Positions 1 through 12,475 of a DNA stretch of 64,000 bases are shown piece by piece. The stretch is from Coniferiporia sulphurascens (Eukaryota > Basidiomycota > Agaricomycetes > Hymenochaetales > Hymenochaetaceae), in contig NBBA01000018.1 in NCBI GenBank assembly GCA_002794785.1, positions 372,001-436,000 of the forward strand, given 5' to 3'. Within the stretch, counting starts at the first letter, position 1. Every line of letters begins with the position of its first letter. The translations under genes and the position numbers were made by a program. The notes beneath the pieces are model-generated. The model did not search any database. It saw only the letters and a list, made by a program, of their open reading frames with translations, and was not told where the DNA came from.

Positions 1-368
1 AAAGCATAGTTGCGCACTGAAGACAAGTAACCTGGAGCAGTGTGTGTAACCCTTCCTCCGAAGTCAAATTTAAGACCTGATGGAAACAGATCTCAAATTT
101 TTTGTCATAACGCATCCGGTGGACAACGGTTGTAACTAAAAGTGCCAGTCAGCCCTCACCTCACAATGACAACGTACATTTGATGAGCAGTCTCGAGGGA
201 CGATCTTTCGGAGACGTACACGTGACCATCCTTAGCAAAGACGACCGGCACCGCTAGTTCGTTACGTAAATGGATGAGAGCGGCTACCGCTCTGGTGAGT
301 CGCGACGTGCTTAACGTTCCTCCTCCCGACGCTGACGCCCACTCTGCACTCACATAAAGACTTCCGAA

Positions 369-1484
369 ATGGCGTCTCTTCTTGATCGCATCGATGTCTC
401 GCCTCTCGAAAAGACCTCGGGGCCAATACGCAGCCGCGGCGGTCGACGCGTCGTCTCAGGCCCATATGTTCGTCTTTTCCCTTTCATTTATAGCATGGAA
501 CGTCGCTCAACTCAAGAACCGTCTGTCTCTTGCCTGCCTCGTTAATTTGTCCATTGCGCTTCTTGTATTCACCACCCTAAAACGTCGTCTGGTCGATACA
601 GGATCGTACCGTTGCCCTTGGACAGTCAAAAGCTGACGAGGCTACTGTATGGAAACACGATATGTATAATGGGCCCGGGAAAAGTCTGGACTCGCGGCTG
701 TCAAATGCGTCTGAGAATCCGCCCAGAGTGAACGCCAATGGAGCCGTACTGGCACTTCGACGTGCTATTGGCCTTGCGCCAGGACGGTCGTCGGCGACTG
801 ACCTAAGCATCAGGGGGGCGAGCGCGGCAGGATCGAATGTCGTGCAAATTGAGAATTTGGCGAGTGGGACGACCGCAGCGGATGTCGAGGTGATCCTTTT
901 TTCTTTACAACCCACAAGAACTGCGTTGACTCTTCGTTTTTTTACCACGTGGTGTCCCTTGATTCTAGGCTATATTCAAGCGATGCGGGCCTATCATCGA
1001 GTCGTACAACCACGGACCAGAAAATGCCAGCAAGGTCACAGTACGGTTGAAGTTTAAGAGCTCCGACGACGCAAAGCGTGCTGTGAATGAGTACAACGGG
1101 AAGTCTGCAGATGGCAACACACTTGTCGTGTCTATTATTGGCAGCGCCAGCACCTCGCTAGGCGGCCGGCTAGAGGGTGGCCTAAGCGGGACAGTGGACG
1201 TGCTCTTGTCAGACGCGGGGTCGGAGGCCACTGGCGGATCGTTCGTACTTCCATATCTTATCATTGCTAACCTCTTTCTAACTTAATCATGTACGTACAG
1301 AAAAATGCGCTCTGACGGCCTGCTGTCCGATCCACGAGCTCAGGTGCTCACCATTCCTCCCGGCGTCGACCCAGTCGAGTACGAACAACGGCGCGGTGGG
1401 CGCGGACGCGGTCAATGGGGTCGAGGACGCGGAGGAAGGAAGATGCGCGGTCGGCGTACGGGAAACGCCATGGTTGTCGATTAA
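369..1484 (+). CDS. Aly/REF-type RNA-binding protein (RRM plus RGG tail)
   Basis: Four exons read cleanly: 369-467, 602-889, 969-1240 and 1301-1484, with GT...AG introns. The product starts MASLLDRIDVSPLE and carries one RRM: beta-1 VVQIENLA, helix DVEAIFKRCGPI, then VTVRLKFKSSDDAKRAV and a final strand. The C-terminal exon contains IPPGVDPVEYEQRRGGRGRG followed by more RGG/GR repeats and ends GNAMVVD. One RRM with basic, Gly/Arg-rich flanks is the layout of Aly/REF (Yra1, Mlo3) adaptors, which bind spliced mRNA and hand it to the export receptor in the nucleus. The RRM is clear; the Aly/REF assignment rests on layout. The start is the first ATG giving the acidic N-terminal motif typical of REF proteins. 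Any RGG-box RRM protein is the alternative. Confidence 0.82.
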
Positions 1485-2304
1485 TGCTTGCGCGAAGACA
1501 TGCACGGCAAGCATCGTTTCTCTTACTATTGTATACGGGCCCACTGCTTCTCCAGGTGTTATCTGTATTGCTCGCTCTACTAGCCCTATTGTAATATGTT
1601 CTTTTAAGCTCCTCCCACATCACGAAAATTCTACCTTCTTCGGGCCCGTGCTCAGTAATTCCCTGCCCTCGTGTGTCATGTTGCTAATGCCCTTATCGCT
1701 GGTGGGTACCCCGTCGCGTGCGTTCTCATATTCCTGGTTTCTACATCGGCGCGCAGCTGTAAGAAAGGCGCATCATTTCTGCCATCCAAAAAGCCTGGAA
1801 GTCATTACACGGTAATGCTCATTGATGGTATCTCATCCAGGGAATACGAACGTCAAAATACTGATTGGTACACGGGCTTTATGGAACGAAAGTTTATAAA
1901 TTCGAACACAGGTCCCACTCTTTTTAAACTGTACGCTTTGGTTCAAGTTGATTGTATCATGGAATTCCGTTTCTTCGACCCGCAACAAAAAGCCCCTTTT
2001 GGCGGCCACACCTCAGCCGACTTGAACCGGGCCTCGTTCGGTGAAGAAGAGCTTCGGGTGCCGCGAGACCCACGCACGGGCCCTCTTTCCGAGGATGTAC
2101 TGTTTCATTTCGCGAATGGGTTACAGTCAGAAAGGAGTGCATCGAAGACTCCTTGGAAAGCAGGGACAGGTCCCATACCTCAGGACAGAAAAAATGCTCA
2201 CCATCGGGATGCCCGTCAAAATACAGAACGCAGTCACGCCTGCAAGTATGCCTGGTATGTTGTTTCCTAATCAGAAGCTTACTCTAGCATCGTCATAAAA
2301 AGGA
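1485..2304. other. Intergenic stretch between convergent genes
   Basis: About 820 bases between the convergent 3' ends of the RNA-binding gene and the MFS gene. A plus-frame reading is open over about 1671-2270, but its protein shows no recognisable motif, no plausible start context and no intron signals. I see no supportable gene here. Confidence 0.4.
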
Positions 2305-5300
2305 TCACTGACCAAAAGTGCGCAGGACGCCCTACAAACCGATGTCGGGATGTCGCATCAGAGTCAAATTTAGAAGGAAGGAGGCAGAATCAAGGACAGA
2401 CCAGCTCGACTACCCAGCCGTTCACAAAAAGAGTAAAGCCATACAGCACCATGTTTTTCATGAAGTTGACAAGCGCGAAGCACTGGACATCAAATAATTT
2501 TTAGAGTTCTGTCAATGTGAAAACGAAAGCAATGCCGGTCCAGCCTTACTTCAGGTGCGTTCTCTCGATGTACGTCCTGCGGAGTCGGAATATAAATGAT
2601 AGAAATGGGTGCTAATGCAAAGGCTATTCGGACTGACGACGAGGTAGGCGCATACGGCCGTCGCGCCTATGCACTGACCGGCGCTCTAAATAGTTACCAT
2701 CGCGGGTCAATTACGAAAGACATAGAATTCTGTTAAAAGTGGGCTCGACTTACAATCATCGAGTACATAACGACCGGTCCAACTGCAGGGTCGGCAACAA
2801 TTAGGCATCGATATGACGGAGGGTTGGTCAAGCGAACTACGTACTCCAGGGCAACCCCTTGGGCTGCATGACAGCCTGCAGGACGAAAGGCGTAATATCT
2901 CGGTCAGCATATACATTCCGTACGAGTTTTAAAAACTCATGTTCAAACTAACCCAACCAATGTATCCAACGATGTCGAGGACGAACATGGGAATAAGAAG
3001 GAAGAGCCGGAACTCGGGTTCATACACGCCTTTGTTTCGGCCCGCCGCCCATTTGACAGACCAGTCGGATAGGCTGCGAGGGCACCATCTTCGTTAGTGA
3101 TACGTCTATGGAAATCGGGAAAGCACTCACGGTCCAGCTACGACGGTCCCAATGATAGATCCAATAAAAGGCCCAATGGAAACGAGGCCGACCCTTAAAA
3201 TAATCTGAATGAGCCGGAATTTGTGCCCTTTGAAGACGGATAGTACTTGGTTGCGTCGAAAAAATAGGGGGCACTCCCAAACACGAGTGAGTAGATCACA
3301 GAAACCACTACATGATGAATCCCTCAGACTTGGGAACCTATATAAATGCTATAAGGCTCACCGACAAGCCAGCTACATGCATGATTCCAGTCTCAGTAAA
3401 GCGCAAATACTACAAGGAAACCGGTCTTACACAGTCGTACACCCGTCTGAAGATAATAGAGTGTCAATTACAATAAAAATTGATGTCGGGAAGCACTCAC
3501 ATGAAAAAAAGGTGAACCACACTGCGGGACTCAGCAGAAAGAGCATCGGCCGGAAAATCGATTTCACAACGCTGACATTGCTGATGTAGCTCCAGTGTTT
3601 CAGTTCTTGGAGGAACGTCTTTGGGGGCGAGGTGAAGGCGGACACCTGGGGGGCACTCGATGTCTCCGACAGTGAACTCGATTCTTCGCGCTTATGCTCG
3701 GCATTCATTTCCTTAGAGGATATGACATGCTCGTTACCCGTCCCTAAAACTTCCGAGTTCGGCTCGATAGTATCTTCAAGTACAATATCAGAATCGGTGC
3801 CACGAACTGTTTCACGATCGTACTGGGAGAAATTTTTTAGATGAATTGGCGAGCACAATTTGTGAGTCCTACCATTGTCTCAGGCATCAGGAAAATAGAA
3901 GTCAGTAGGCTAATCCCGAATACGATCATGATGATCCAGAAGGTCCATCTAAAAAAGGGTCAATAAACAAGCAAGGCGAGGACAGAGAGCCAGTTACCTC
4001 CAACCAAGATCCGGACGGTTTATAATGATACCATTGATAATCGGAGTTACCTATATCTCCTTGAGAGGTCATGGTTCTTCTAAGGGGAGTGCAATCTCAC
4101 CGCCAGACCGCCTGTTTGTTACGGACTATGTCAGCGTTTATATTGATGGCAGCAAAAATGGCAAACTGCACCCCCTATGGCGAAGTTCCAAATGGCTACA
4201 CGTTTACCTCTCTCATGGACCTATAATGGATGTATCTGAAAAGGGAGAATGGACAGGTTTCGTTAACATACGAAAAAGACATCGCCAATGCTGGCAGCCG
4301 CAAGTGCCTCGTATGGTGCCATTCCAAAACCTTTGCATGGTGTGTTTATTTGGGAAAGAGTAGTCACAACATTTCGGCTGGTTTAAGACGAACCTTGGAA
4401 TACACGAGCTGCCTTGAAGGAGTTGATGTTCTCGGACCTATGCGACGGAAGTTAAAACCCTGCTTAAGAGACAGTTACCTAAAAATATACTTTGCCGCCC
4501 AGATGCCTTGGATATTCTGAGTATAGTATAGGGTTCTGATGATTTTGACCGGGCTTACAGGTAAAGAATTGACAAGCTGAAGCAAACAGGAACACCGGAC
4601 GACGGCCAAATTTAATAGCTAGAGATCCTTGAAAGAGTGTAAACCATCCTAAAGCCATCGATAAATCGGCATTAGTTGCCGCGACAGCGTCAACGGAAAC
4701 GCCCCATTCCGCGGCAATATCCTTGAACCCGACACTGAAAATGCAGAGTAAATTATAGGGACGGAGTAAACCACCTTCATACCAACTTTAGCAGATGACC
4801 GATGGCTCCTCTTTGGATGGAAAAAAATAGTTAGGAAATTGACACAAATGAGATTGAATTAAAAGAGTATTAACTTACGCGAGGCCCGCGGCTAGACAGA
4901 GGCTGAGCAAGACACAAGACGGGTCGCCGTTAGACGCGTGGGAAATAGTGGGATCGACAGAGGTCGGCACTCGCCTCCAGTAATGACATTCTTTTTTCCA
5001 CCTCGGCCAATTCAGGGGATCCTATATTTTGGGTGTTCATTAAAGAGTCGACAGCATATCCCTTAGTTCTTACCTTTCCGTCGTCGGAAGGCTGCGGAAT
5101 AAGGATAACGCTTTCCGTGCGTTATCATTGCTTTAGCAAATCAAGGACATTCAGGTTGGAGTCCCAAGAGGTGTACTAACCCGTCGTTTTGTTTAAGCTT
5201 AGTACTCCGTATTCCGGCAACCGTGTTGGATTTTCTTTCTTTGAGCAAAGATGTCCCAGGGACCTAATACCATACCGAAAGACCGTCGGATACCGAGACA

Positions 5301-5365
5301 TGTTCAAGCGAGAGACCACTGACATGCTGACCGTAATTCTTATCTTCAAGTATCCCGAGCGCCAT
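2305..5365 (-). CDS. Major facilitator superfamily transporter (DHA1/SV2-like)
   Basis: Heavily split gene with ten or more short introns. From the start: MALGILEDKNYGQHV, LEHVPGTSLLKE, VILIPQPSDDGKDPLNWPR (the pre-TM1 motif of this fungal family), a segment ending VGFKDIAAEWGVSVDAVAA, then IKFGRRPVFLF (loop 2-3 signature), FKAARVFQGFGMAPYEAL, SIGDVFFVHERGKR, TPIINGIIINRPDLGWRWT, a long acidic loop near 3630-3840, GLVSIGPFIGS, AYLVDVHRENAPE and NFMKNMVLYGFTLFVNGWV, ending GVLRTFGQ. These give the two halves of a 12-helix plasma-membrane carrier. The substrate cannot be read from sequence. The gene is divergent from the TauD-like dioxygenase starting about 530 bases away. One exon junction near 4130-4170 was not resolved; a damaged exon there would make this a pseudogene. 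The stop at 2305-2307 follows a clean last intron. Confidence 0.8.
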
Positions 5366-5897
5366 GGAAGGGAGGTGCGGAACAGGCCCCAGGCATACCA
5401 GGGCTTCCACTATCTTATGCGATAGTTTCCATGCCGCAACTGCGGATGTCAGGTGCTTTCTTTTCGCACTGTTTCCTTCGCCGAACCCTACAGGATGTAC
5501 ATTCAACCAGCGAATCATACATTTCAAGCAGCGCCCTCAGGTTCGTACTATTAGAGGCGTAAGGCGTAGAAGGAGGACAAGCAAATGTTAACCTGGTGCC
5601 CTCACGGTACACGGAGAGGTTCTCAATTCACTCGGTTTCGTGCCGATAACGTGTGGTAATAAATACCGTCTTCGTATGTCAGCTGACAAGAGGAGTTTGT
5701 GTTCATGCAAAACGGTTTTCCAGACGGACCGTTCTGCATGCTTTTATAACTCTTGCTCTGAAATGCTTGCCTCGCAGAGGCATACAGCGTACGCACGACC
5801 ACTGAGTGTGTTATCTCGAAATCTCATCCCAAAATCCTCTCTTGCTGAGCCCCTTTGTTATTATATGCAGCTGTTACGCTCCATCTAAATTGCAAGA
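5366..5897. promoter_or_regulatory. Shared divergent promoter region
   Basis: The MFS gene starts leftward at 5365 and the dioxygenase rightward at 5898, so these roughly 530 bases must carry both promoters. I found no convincing TATA box or repeated operator. The regulatory role is inferred from gene arrangement only. Confidence 0.45.
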
Positions 5898-7447
5898 ATG
5901 AACGGCACTGCAAACGGCCACCTTAATGGCAACGGCGAGGCAAAGAAATCCATTCGTCCGCCTCTTGCCTACAGTGGCAGCCTCGATGCATTCAAGTCAT
6001 TCGATGTGACCTCAGTCATTGGACGTGAATTTCCCGAAGTTCAACTTACCGATTTGGTGCGCTCAGACAATGTTGAAGCGCTCCTCAAAGACCTAGCCAT
6101 AACGGGTGAGTCTGGGAACTTGGTTTGCGTAATTATTACGGTTTGTTGATGACGTTTTTCAGTTAGCCAGCGAGGAGTTGTATTCTTCCGTAATCAGGAC
6201 ATCGACATTGAGAGCCAGAAAGCGCTCGTGCAGAAGATCGGTGAACTCTCGGGAAAACCGGAGGACTCAAAGCTTCACGTTCATCCTCTCGTGAACTCAC
6301 CGGACAACACACCCTTGTACGAAGGCGGGGAAACCGATCCTCACGGTACATCCCCATTCGCATTTGATCAATTCAATCGATCCAACTAAGAACGTCGTTT
6401 GGAAATAATGCCAGTTTACGTTATATCATCTAAAAGCCAGGCGAAACTTTATAAGTTCATGGCGCACAGAATCTCTGTCGCACCGGCCTCTGCAGGATGG
6501 CATTCAGAGTGAGTAATAACTTACGTGCCTTGAGATAGAACTATTATAATTGACACTCAAAAATCAGCCTAACATTTGAAAACGTTCCATCTGACTATGC
6601 ATGCCTCAAGCTGACAACGACTCCTCCTAGTGGTGGCGACACTGTAAGTTCCCTGGCATACTGCTCGCCTGCGTCACTTGCCGGTGCGTCAATGTTGATA
6701 GCCGGTGATAGCTGTGGGCCTCGGGCTACGAGGTTTACGACCGGATCTCGCCCTCTATGCGGGAATACCTGTCCACTCTAACGGCGACGCACGCACAGCC
6801 CGTCTTCAAGCGCTCAGCAGATGACGGGGGCTTCCCCATCGCCTCTCCGCGGGGCGCCCCAGAGAACGTCGGAGACGAATTTTCCGTCTCCCACCCAGTC
6901 GTGCGGACGAACCCCGTCACGGGCTGGCGCAGCATCTATGCGGGCGGTCTGCACTGCAAGGAAATAGACGGGGTCACCCCTTACGAAGGAAAGTGGATCA
7001 AGGATTACATCGAGTACCTGATCACACAGTGCGTAGTCAGTGCGGACGCTTGGATATTTCCTGCAGAGCTGATCATTCCGCAGTAATCACGACTTGCAGG
7101 TAAGGTTTAAGTGGAACCCGAACGATGTGGCAATATGGGACAAGTACGTCAGGACCCCTTCGCCGCAAATTAAGTTGGTATTAACGAGCGTTGCTACCCA
7201 GTCGTTCAGTCTTCCACACCGCGACGTAAGGTTCTCCCTAGCGGATTTCTCACTGCTTGCTAATTACGGGAGATCAGCCCTGACTTGGTTGGCCTCAGAG
7301 AGGGCCGCAGGACGACATCCGTTGGGGAGCGTCCGTATTTCGACCCTACGGTACGCGTTCATCCGCTTCGACCTCCTAACAATGCTAAATGAAACCTTGA
7401 GATAGTCCAAGTCGAGGCGCGAAGCTTTATCTGCAATCGTGGCTTGA
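5898..7447 (+). CDS. TauD/TfdA-family 2-oxoglutarate/Fe(II) dioxygenase
   Basis: Seven or so exons; the first is 5898-6105 and the last ends SKSRREALSAIVA before TGA at 7445-7447. The family spine is present: FPEVQLTDLV, SQRGVVFFRNQDI, YVISSKSQAKLYKF, WHSDLTFE (the HxD iron ligands), PSDYACLKLTTTPPSGGDT, NPVTGWRSIYAGG, VRFKWNPNDVAIWDN, RSVFHTAT (distal His) and GRRTTSVGERPYFDP. It matches the fungal alpha-ketoglutarate-dependent sulfonate/taurine dioxygenase group, which releases sulfite from sulfonates or hydroxylates related acids in the cytosol. Which substrate is used here is not shown. The divergent MFS transporter is a possible partner for substrate uptake. The start is the first ATG before a Gly/Asn-rich leader. 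The frame is rejoined at every intron I checked, so the gene looks intact. Confidence 0.88.
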
Positions 7448-7834
7448 TGAAAGATGGAGAGTACTCAAAAGGTGTGAATTTCGGACTGCGTCTGTTGTAC
7501 GACAATTTCTGTCTCCCTCTCTCTCTGTGTATATGTAAGGAAGCCATTACAATAACGCGCGAAAGCAAAATCAAAAGAGTGATTCGTGGGTCGAGAATAC
7601 AAAGTATAAAAAAAGCTAAGAGCAAGAGCAAAATACAGTGCAAGTTTTCTAAAAGTACGCTTTTCCGTGGATGGCTTTGGTCGTGATGTGTGTGGCATTA
7701 TATGTACGATCCTCCAGAGAAAATCAATCTGTGGGTATTAAATCGAACGAACGCAGGTGGGATAACGCTCGTACACTGTAGACTAATGGTCATCGTGCGT
7801 TCGTGAAAGAGTTTGAAGGGATAATAAGAGATAG

Positions 7835-10800
7835 TTATCCGTTGAGGGGCTTGGGAAACATTGCACTACGCTTCCTGGCCTGCTCCAGAGGGTTATAGTT
7901 TGTACTGGACTTGAGACTATTTCCGCTAGTGTTTCCGTGATCCTGGCTGGTCGCACCAGTTTCACTCAAAGCTATTTGGGTGGTGTGAGGAGGAATTTGA
8001 TGAGGAAGCGGTAAGGGAAATACTTACGATCAGAATCAATCCCCGCTTTCGCTGAATCCGCATGAGTAGAACCATTGAGAAACGTGTCCATCGGACCAGA
8101 CACCGACATCTGCTTTGGCAGAATTGATCGTCGACGCTATTTACGAAAAACCACGAATTAAAGCTGAATTTATCCGCTTCTTTCAGGGAAAACACACCTT
8201 TAGTGTTCCTGCAACGTTGACATTATCGAGATCAACCTGGAAACGCGTCACATCCACTTGCTCGCGCTTCTCCGCGCATTCGACGACCCAGCCAATCCCG
8301 ACAACACTTGGACGAGGCTCGTCGAGAAGTCTGGGTGTGCATAATGATAAGCAAAGGGAATTTAAAAGTGGCTAAACGACTAAGAAACTACAGACTTACC
8401 TCCATCGAGCTGATGTGCTAGCCAACCCGTTTTTATAGACAATATGCGTGCAAGTTTGGCCCACTCGAGCCAGCACCTGATATAGGCATGAAGGGTTGAC
8501 ATTAACACTCCGAGCCTTGAGAAGAGAAGAAAGAGTAAAGAAAGCGCACCTTCGCGCCCAAGCTACGAAGCATATCAACAAAAAGACCGCCTGCATCTTC
8601 GCCTTCCTCAGTCCGCACGTCCACGAAGATTGTACACCGATCCAGGACGTCCAGTGAACCGGGCATTTTCGAGCGACCCATAGCACTTTTCCTCCCACTC
8701 TTCCCTTCCCCATCTGACTCCCCGACTGTCGTAGGTACAGCCGAGGGCGCTGACGACGGAGCAACCGCCTCGCTTTGCGAGCGCGTACGTCCAAGAGGTG
8801 TCACGTTGTCTGCACTCATGAAAGAGCGCATAGCAGCTGCCCGGACGGGGCGAGAAGATGAGTACGTTGCACTGGCTGCGCGCTGCAGCCGATTGCCAGC
8901 GGGTGAGGGGTCTACAGGCGAGTCGGCGCCCAGCGGCCCAACCAGCGCTGCCGCTTTGACCTTTCCCCTATCATTCGAGTCAGACGTAGGAGTTGAAAGT
9001 GATTGCGTGAGCGCGGAAAATGCCATCGATGCCCGGCGGGATGCGTTTAGCTTGCTGATTCTCTTCAGCTCTTTCTCCTTCCCGATTGTATGCGGATCGT
9101 CTGGGCTCTCTGCCTTGCCCAATATGGCTTGTTTCCCATCCGTATCTATGACCATACTTGAATCCTTGTCATTAGGACTGCGGTTAGGCGTAGGCCGGAA
9201 GGTTGAAGAACGGAGCGAAGCCATTGAAACATCCCCATCGCCCTCATCGTTGTCCCTTTCTCTCCGCATGCTTGCAGCGCCACCTTTGACAGGACTGCCT
9301 TCAACGGTCTCCAAGCTCGTCTTCTGGCTCGCCCTGATGCGCGGAATCGGTTTGCCAAATATCCCGCCCCTCCCAAAGCCACTTCCGATACTCCTGCCGG
9401 CTTGCGGCCCCGCGGCCCCTGAGTTCCCAGAAGAGAAATGCGTCGGGGGAAGGCCGCCTAGCTTCGAGAAAGCCTTCCCTTTGTCACCCATTCTAGTGAA
9501 TGATGGCTGAGGCGGCGGAGGCAGGAAGGACGACGTGCGTTTCGCTGGGCCGATCGATCCTGCGCGGCTCAGAGGACGGGGAACACTCTCCTGGCCCTGG
9601 CGAGCCATAGCTGGAGCACTCATTTCGCGGCTGAAACCAAGGCTCGTCGACGGACGCGGGCGCGGATCCTGCGGTCCTCTTATCGAGCTCAAAGGCTTCG
9701 CAGGAGGCGGCATAGCTAGCTTGTCGAGCGCGGTGCTGAGATTGCTGAGCGTGTTCTGCGCTCGTGCTTTTGCAACAGGGTCTGTGATAGGCGGAGGATA
9801 TAACGAAAAGGTAAATGGCTTCGATGGAAATTCTATACTGGACCTGGGCTTCGATGAAAAGAAGGAAGAGGGGACTGCGGAAGAGGTAGAAGTGAGGGCA
9901 GGGGGGGCGCCACCGCCCTTGAGAGGAGACAACGAAGAGGGAATAGTCAGGACAAACGACTTGCGTGGTTTTTGCAGTGATTGTTCTTGCCTTCCCTGTA
10001 CCTTCATCTGGTCTCCGGGACCCTTGCGTTTCGGCGAACCCACCTTTGTCTTCTCTTCTCTCACATTTTTCTTAGTTTCCTCATCTTTCTCTGCTGGCAC
10101 TTCTGCAGAGGAGCTCGAAGCAGCACCGACGGATGGGCCTTGTACTTGACTGACCCTGGGTTTAATTCTGGACGGTGACGCATTGGAGAGGGAGCGCAAG
10201 TGTTTCTGCCGTAGGACCGCTGCGCGCGTGAGTCGCATACGCGGGGTGGCGGTAGTTGCTGGTAGTGGTCGTTTCGCTGTTGCAGCCTTTCCCGCCCTCA
10301 CGGTGGTGCTCGATTTAGTTTTTGGATTAGCAGCCGCGACAATAGCCTTGGAAGGTGCGTGCTTGGGCTTCGAAACATTGGGTTTGGAGGATGAGGGAGG
10401 TGCAGGAGGTGGGGCGGCGCTTGTCGAAGACTCGGATGCGACAACAAAAGGATCGTCGTTACCTGGATTGAACTCCAAATTTAATTTATCTGTCTCTGTC
10501 GTTGGGGATTTTGGCTTAGCGGGTGGTGAGAGTGCTATGGGCGCTAACTGCGCCCTGGAAGAGCCGCCAGCTACCTGGAAGCTTTCGATGACCCCCATCG
10601 CCTTTTCCTCTTCTTCGTATTCGTAATCATCGTCAGAATATTTTCCTCGGGGAAGCGGCGTAAGGGGTGACATAAAAAACAACGTTGACGGAAGGCTCTC
10701 TGCATTCTTATTCTTGCCTTCAGCACTAGCGAGAGTTTCTAACTTTAAATCGGATCGAGGGTCCTGTGTGCGGGGTGTAGTAGGCGCGGTATCACGAGGT

Positions 10801-12194
10801 TGTCGCATTATGATTTCCTGTGGTGCACTGACGACATCAGGGGTGTTCTTTGATGGAGCTTTCGACTCTGAATTCGTAGAATCATCGAAGCTGGCCTCTG
10901 CAGTGACCATGATTGTAAGCGGTTCAAAAGATCCCTTGACGTCGTCCTCGTCGTTCTGTGCGGAGGAACCGGTCGTCGCTTGTATCTCCATATTCTCGGA
11001 TCGTGAAGCCAGAGCCAGACTGGGCTCGTGGCCGATGTCCGAGTCATTTCCCACAGTTCCCCGAGGAGGGGATGAGATATCTTGCGGGGAGGGGGACGAA
11101 CTCGGAAGAGGAATATCCTTGGCTTCAGGTTGTACCTTCTCTTTCGTTTCCTAGGTCAATAATTTTTAGAAACGAATTTGAAGAGGCCGAACACGGGGAA
11201 GGATACAGCTTACAGTTGACCTGCTTTCGCTGTTACAGCCACCATCCTCCATATGGTCTACACGCTCGAAGCGTATAGAGGTTCCCTCGCTGACCGCACG
11301 CAGCCTTGATTCGAACGGCGTCCCCTTCCCTACGCCAAGGCCGGCCTTACTCTTGACCGGAGAAGGCGTCATAGTACGCAGATCGAGCGTAGGGAGTGAC
11401 TTGAGTTGCTTGATCGTTGGCGTAGCCGGTACGACCGGCTTGGACACCGTCGAGGGCGGATCAGACGGCGGCAAGATCCCTCCACTGAATATGCGGCGCG
11501 TCCCTAGAGACGAGTTCATAGTCGATGCAGAAGGGGGGTGAGCAATCTGTTCGGGAGGGGATTCAGGCTTTGAACGCGATTCCTTCAACTGTTTCGCTGG
11601 CTGGCGAGAGAAGAACGCGTCAAGTGGCCCACGGGTGGCTTGCGCTGGCGTAGACCGTGAGCTCGGCAGCTTAGTCCGCTTCGACGTGCTGCCGTCCAGC
11701 GATAAGCCAAACCGTGACACGTCGGGTTCATTTCCATCTGCGTTGCCGAACACATCCTCGAACGATGGCGAACGGGAACGTTTCGACCTGACAGGCTTGG
11801 GAACTGGGCTTGTTTCATTACGCGTATCCGAGCTTGCGGGTTTTGACTTGGAAGGAGAGAGCAGAATCTCGTCCTCGATGCTTGATTGCGTATCCATACA
11901 GATTGAAGGTTCCTCTGGTGGAAGCTCATCACCCGGCATGTCCTTCGTCTCCTCCGTGCCACCTTCGACATCATCTCTCCCGTTATCTACGAGTGTATTA
12001 GATAGCGCGAGCGGGCTCTTGTGGGCTATGTTCGCCTTCCGTCTTGCTTCGCGTGCGTCCTTGAGCGGAGAGCGGGCGAACTCGACGCTGAGGACAGGCA
12101 ACTGGAGCTGTGAACGCGTACGCTTGTGAGGTTGCTGCTGTTGTTGTTGACTAGATTGTTGTTTTTGTTGCTGAAATATATTTGTTGAAGACAT
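7835..12194 (-). CDS. Large disordered nuclear protein with C-terminal BRCT domain
   Basis: Six exons, all frame-consistent: 12194-11214, 11150-8550, 8476-8400, 8330-8198, 8109-8028 and 7971-7835, giving about 1336 residues. The first about 1160 residues are low complexity, rich in Ser, Pro, Lys and Ala, with a polyglutamine run after MSSTNIFQQQ and many short SP/TP and basic patches. The end holds a BRCT domain: LDVLDRCTIFVDVRTEEGED, LRSLGAKVLARVGQTCTHIV, then LDEPRPSVVGIGWVVECAEK with the conserved Gly and Trp. Fungal proteins of this shape resemble microcephalin-type single-BRCT proteins, which bind phosphopeptides at damaged chromatin; that similarity is from memory. An upstream in-frame ATG at 12371 exists, but the extra 59 residues look like translated leader. 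SP/TP motifs suggest kinase control (inference). It ends convergent with the dioxygenase. Confidence 0.8.
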
Positions 12195-12475
12195 CGCCTT
12201 AGCATTAGACACAGACAAACCCGCACGGTGGCTCGAAGAGAGCCTCACTGAGATGAACGGGAGTCGAGTCGCGTTTCGCGTTCGCGCTTCCGTGGGAAGT
12301 TCACCCGTCCACGTGACCGTCGCTACATCGCTACACAAAGTGGTTGTTTCAAGTTGATTCCGTTTAATCATCGCTTTTATTTACCGGCAATAAACTAGAT
12401 ACAGTACAAATGCTAGTGGTGGTATACAATGAATCCATCGGAATACGGGGTATCCAACAAGTCAGGCGGAATGAA

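Noticed and set aside
1671..2270. 199-codon plus frame
   Set aside because: No motif, no convincing start; composition like non-coding 3' flank.
8806..11154. Long plus-strand open frames across the BRCT gene
   Set aside because: They mirror the low-complexity, stop-poor minus exon; no splice support or motifs, while the minus gene has consistent introns and a clear BRCT end.
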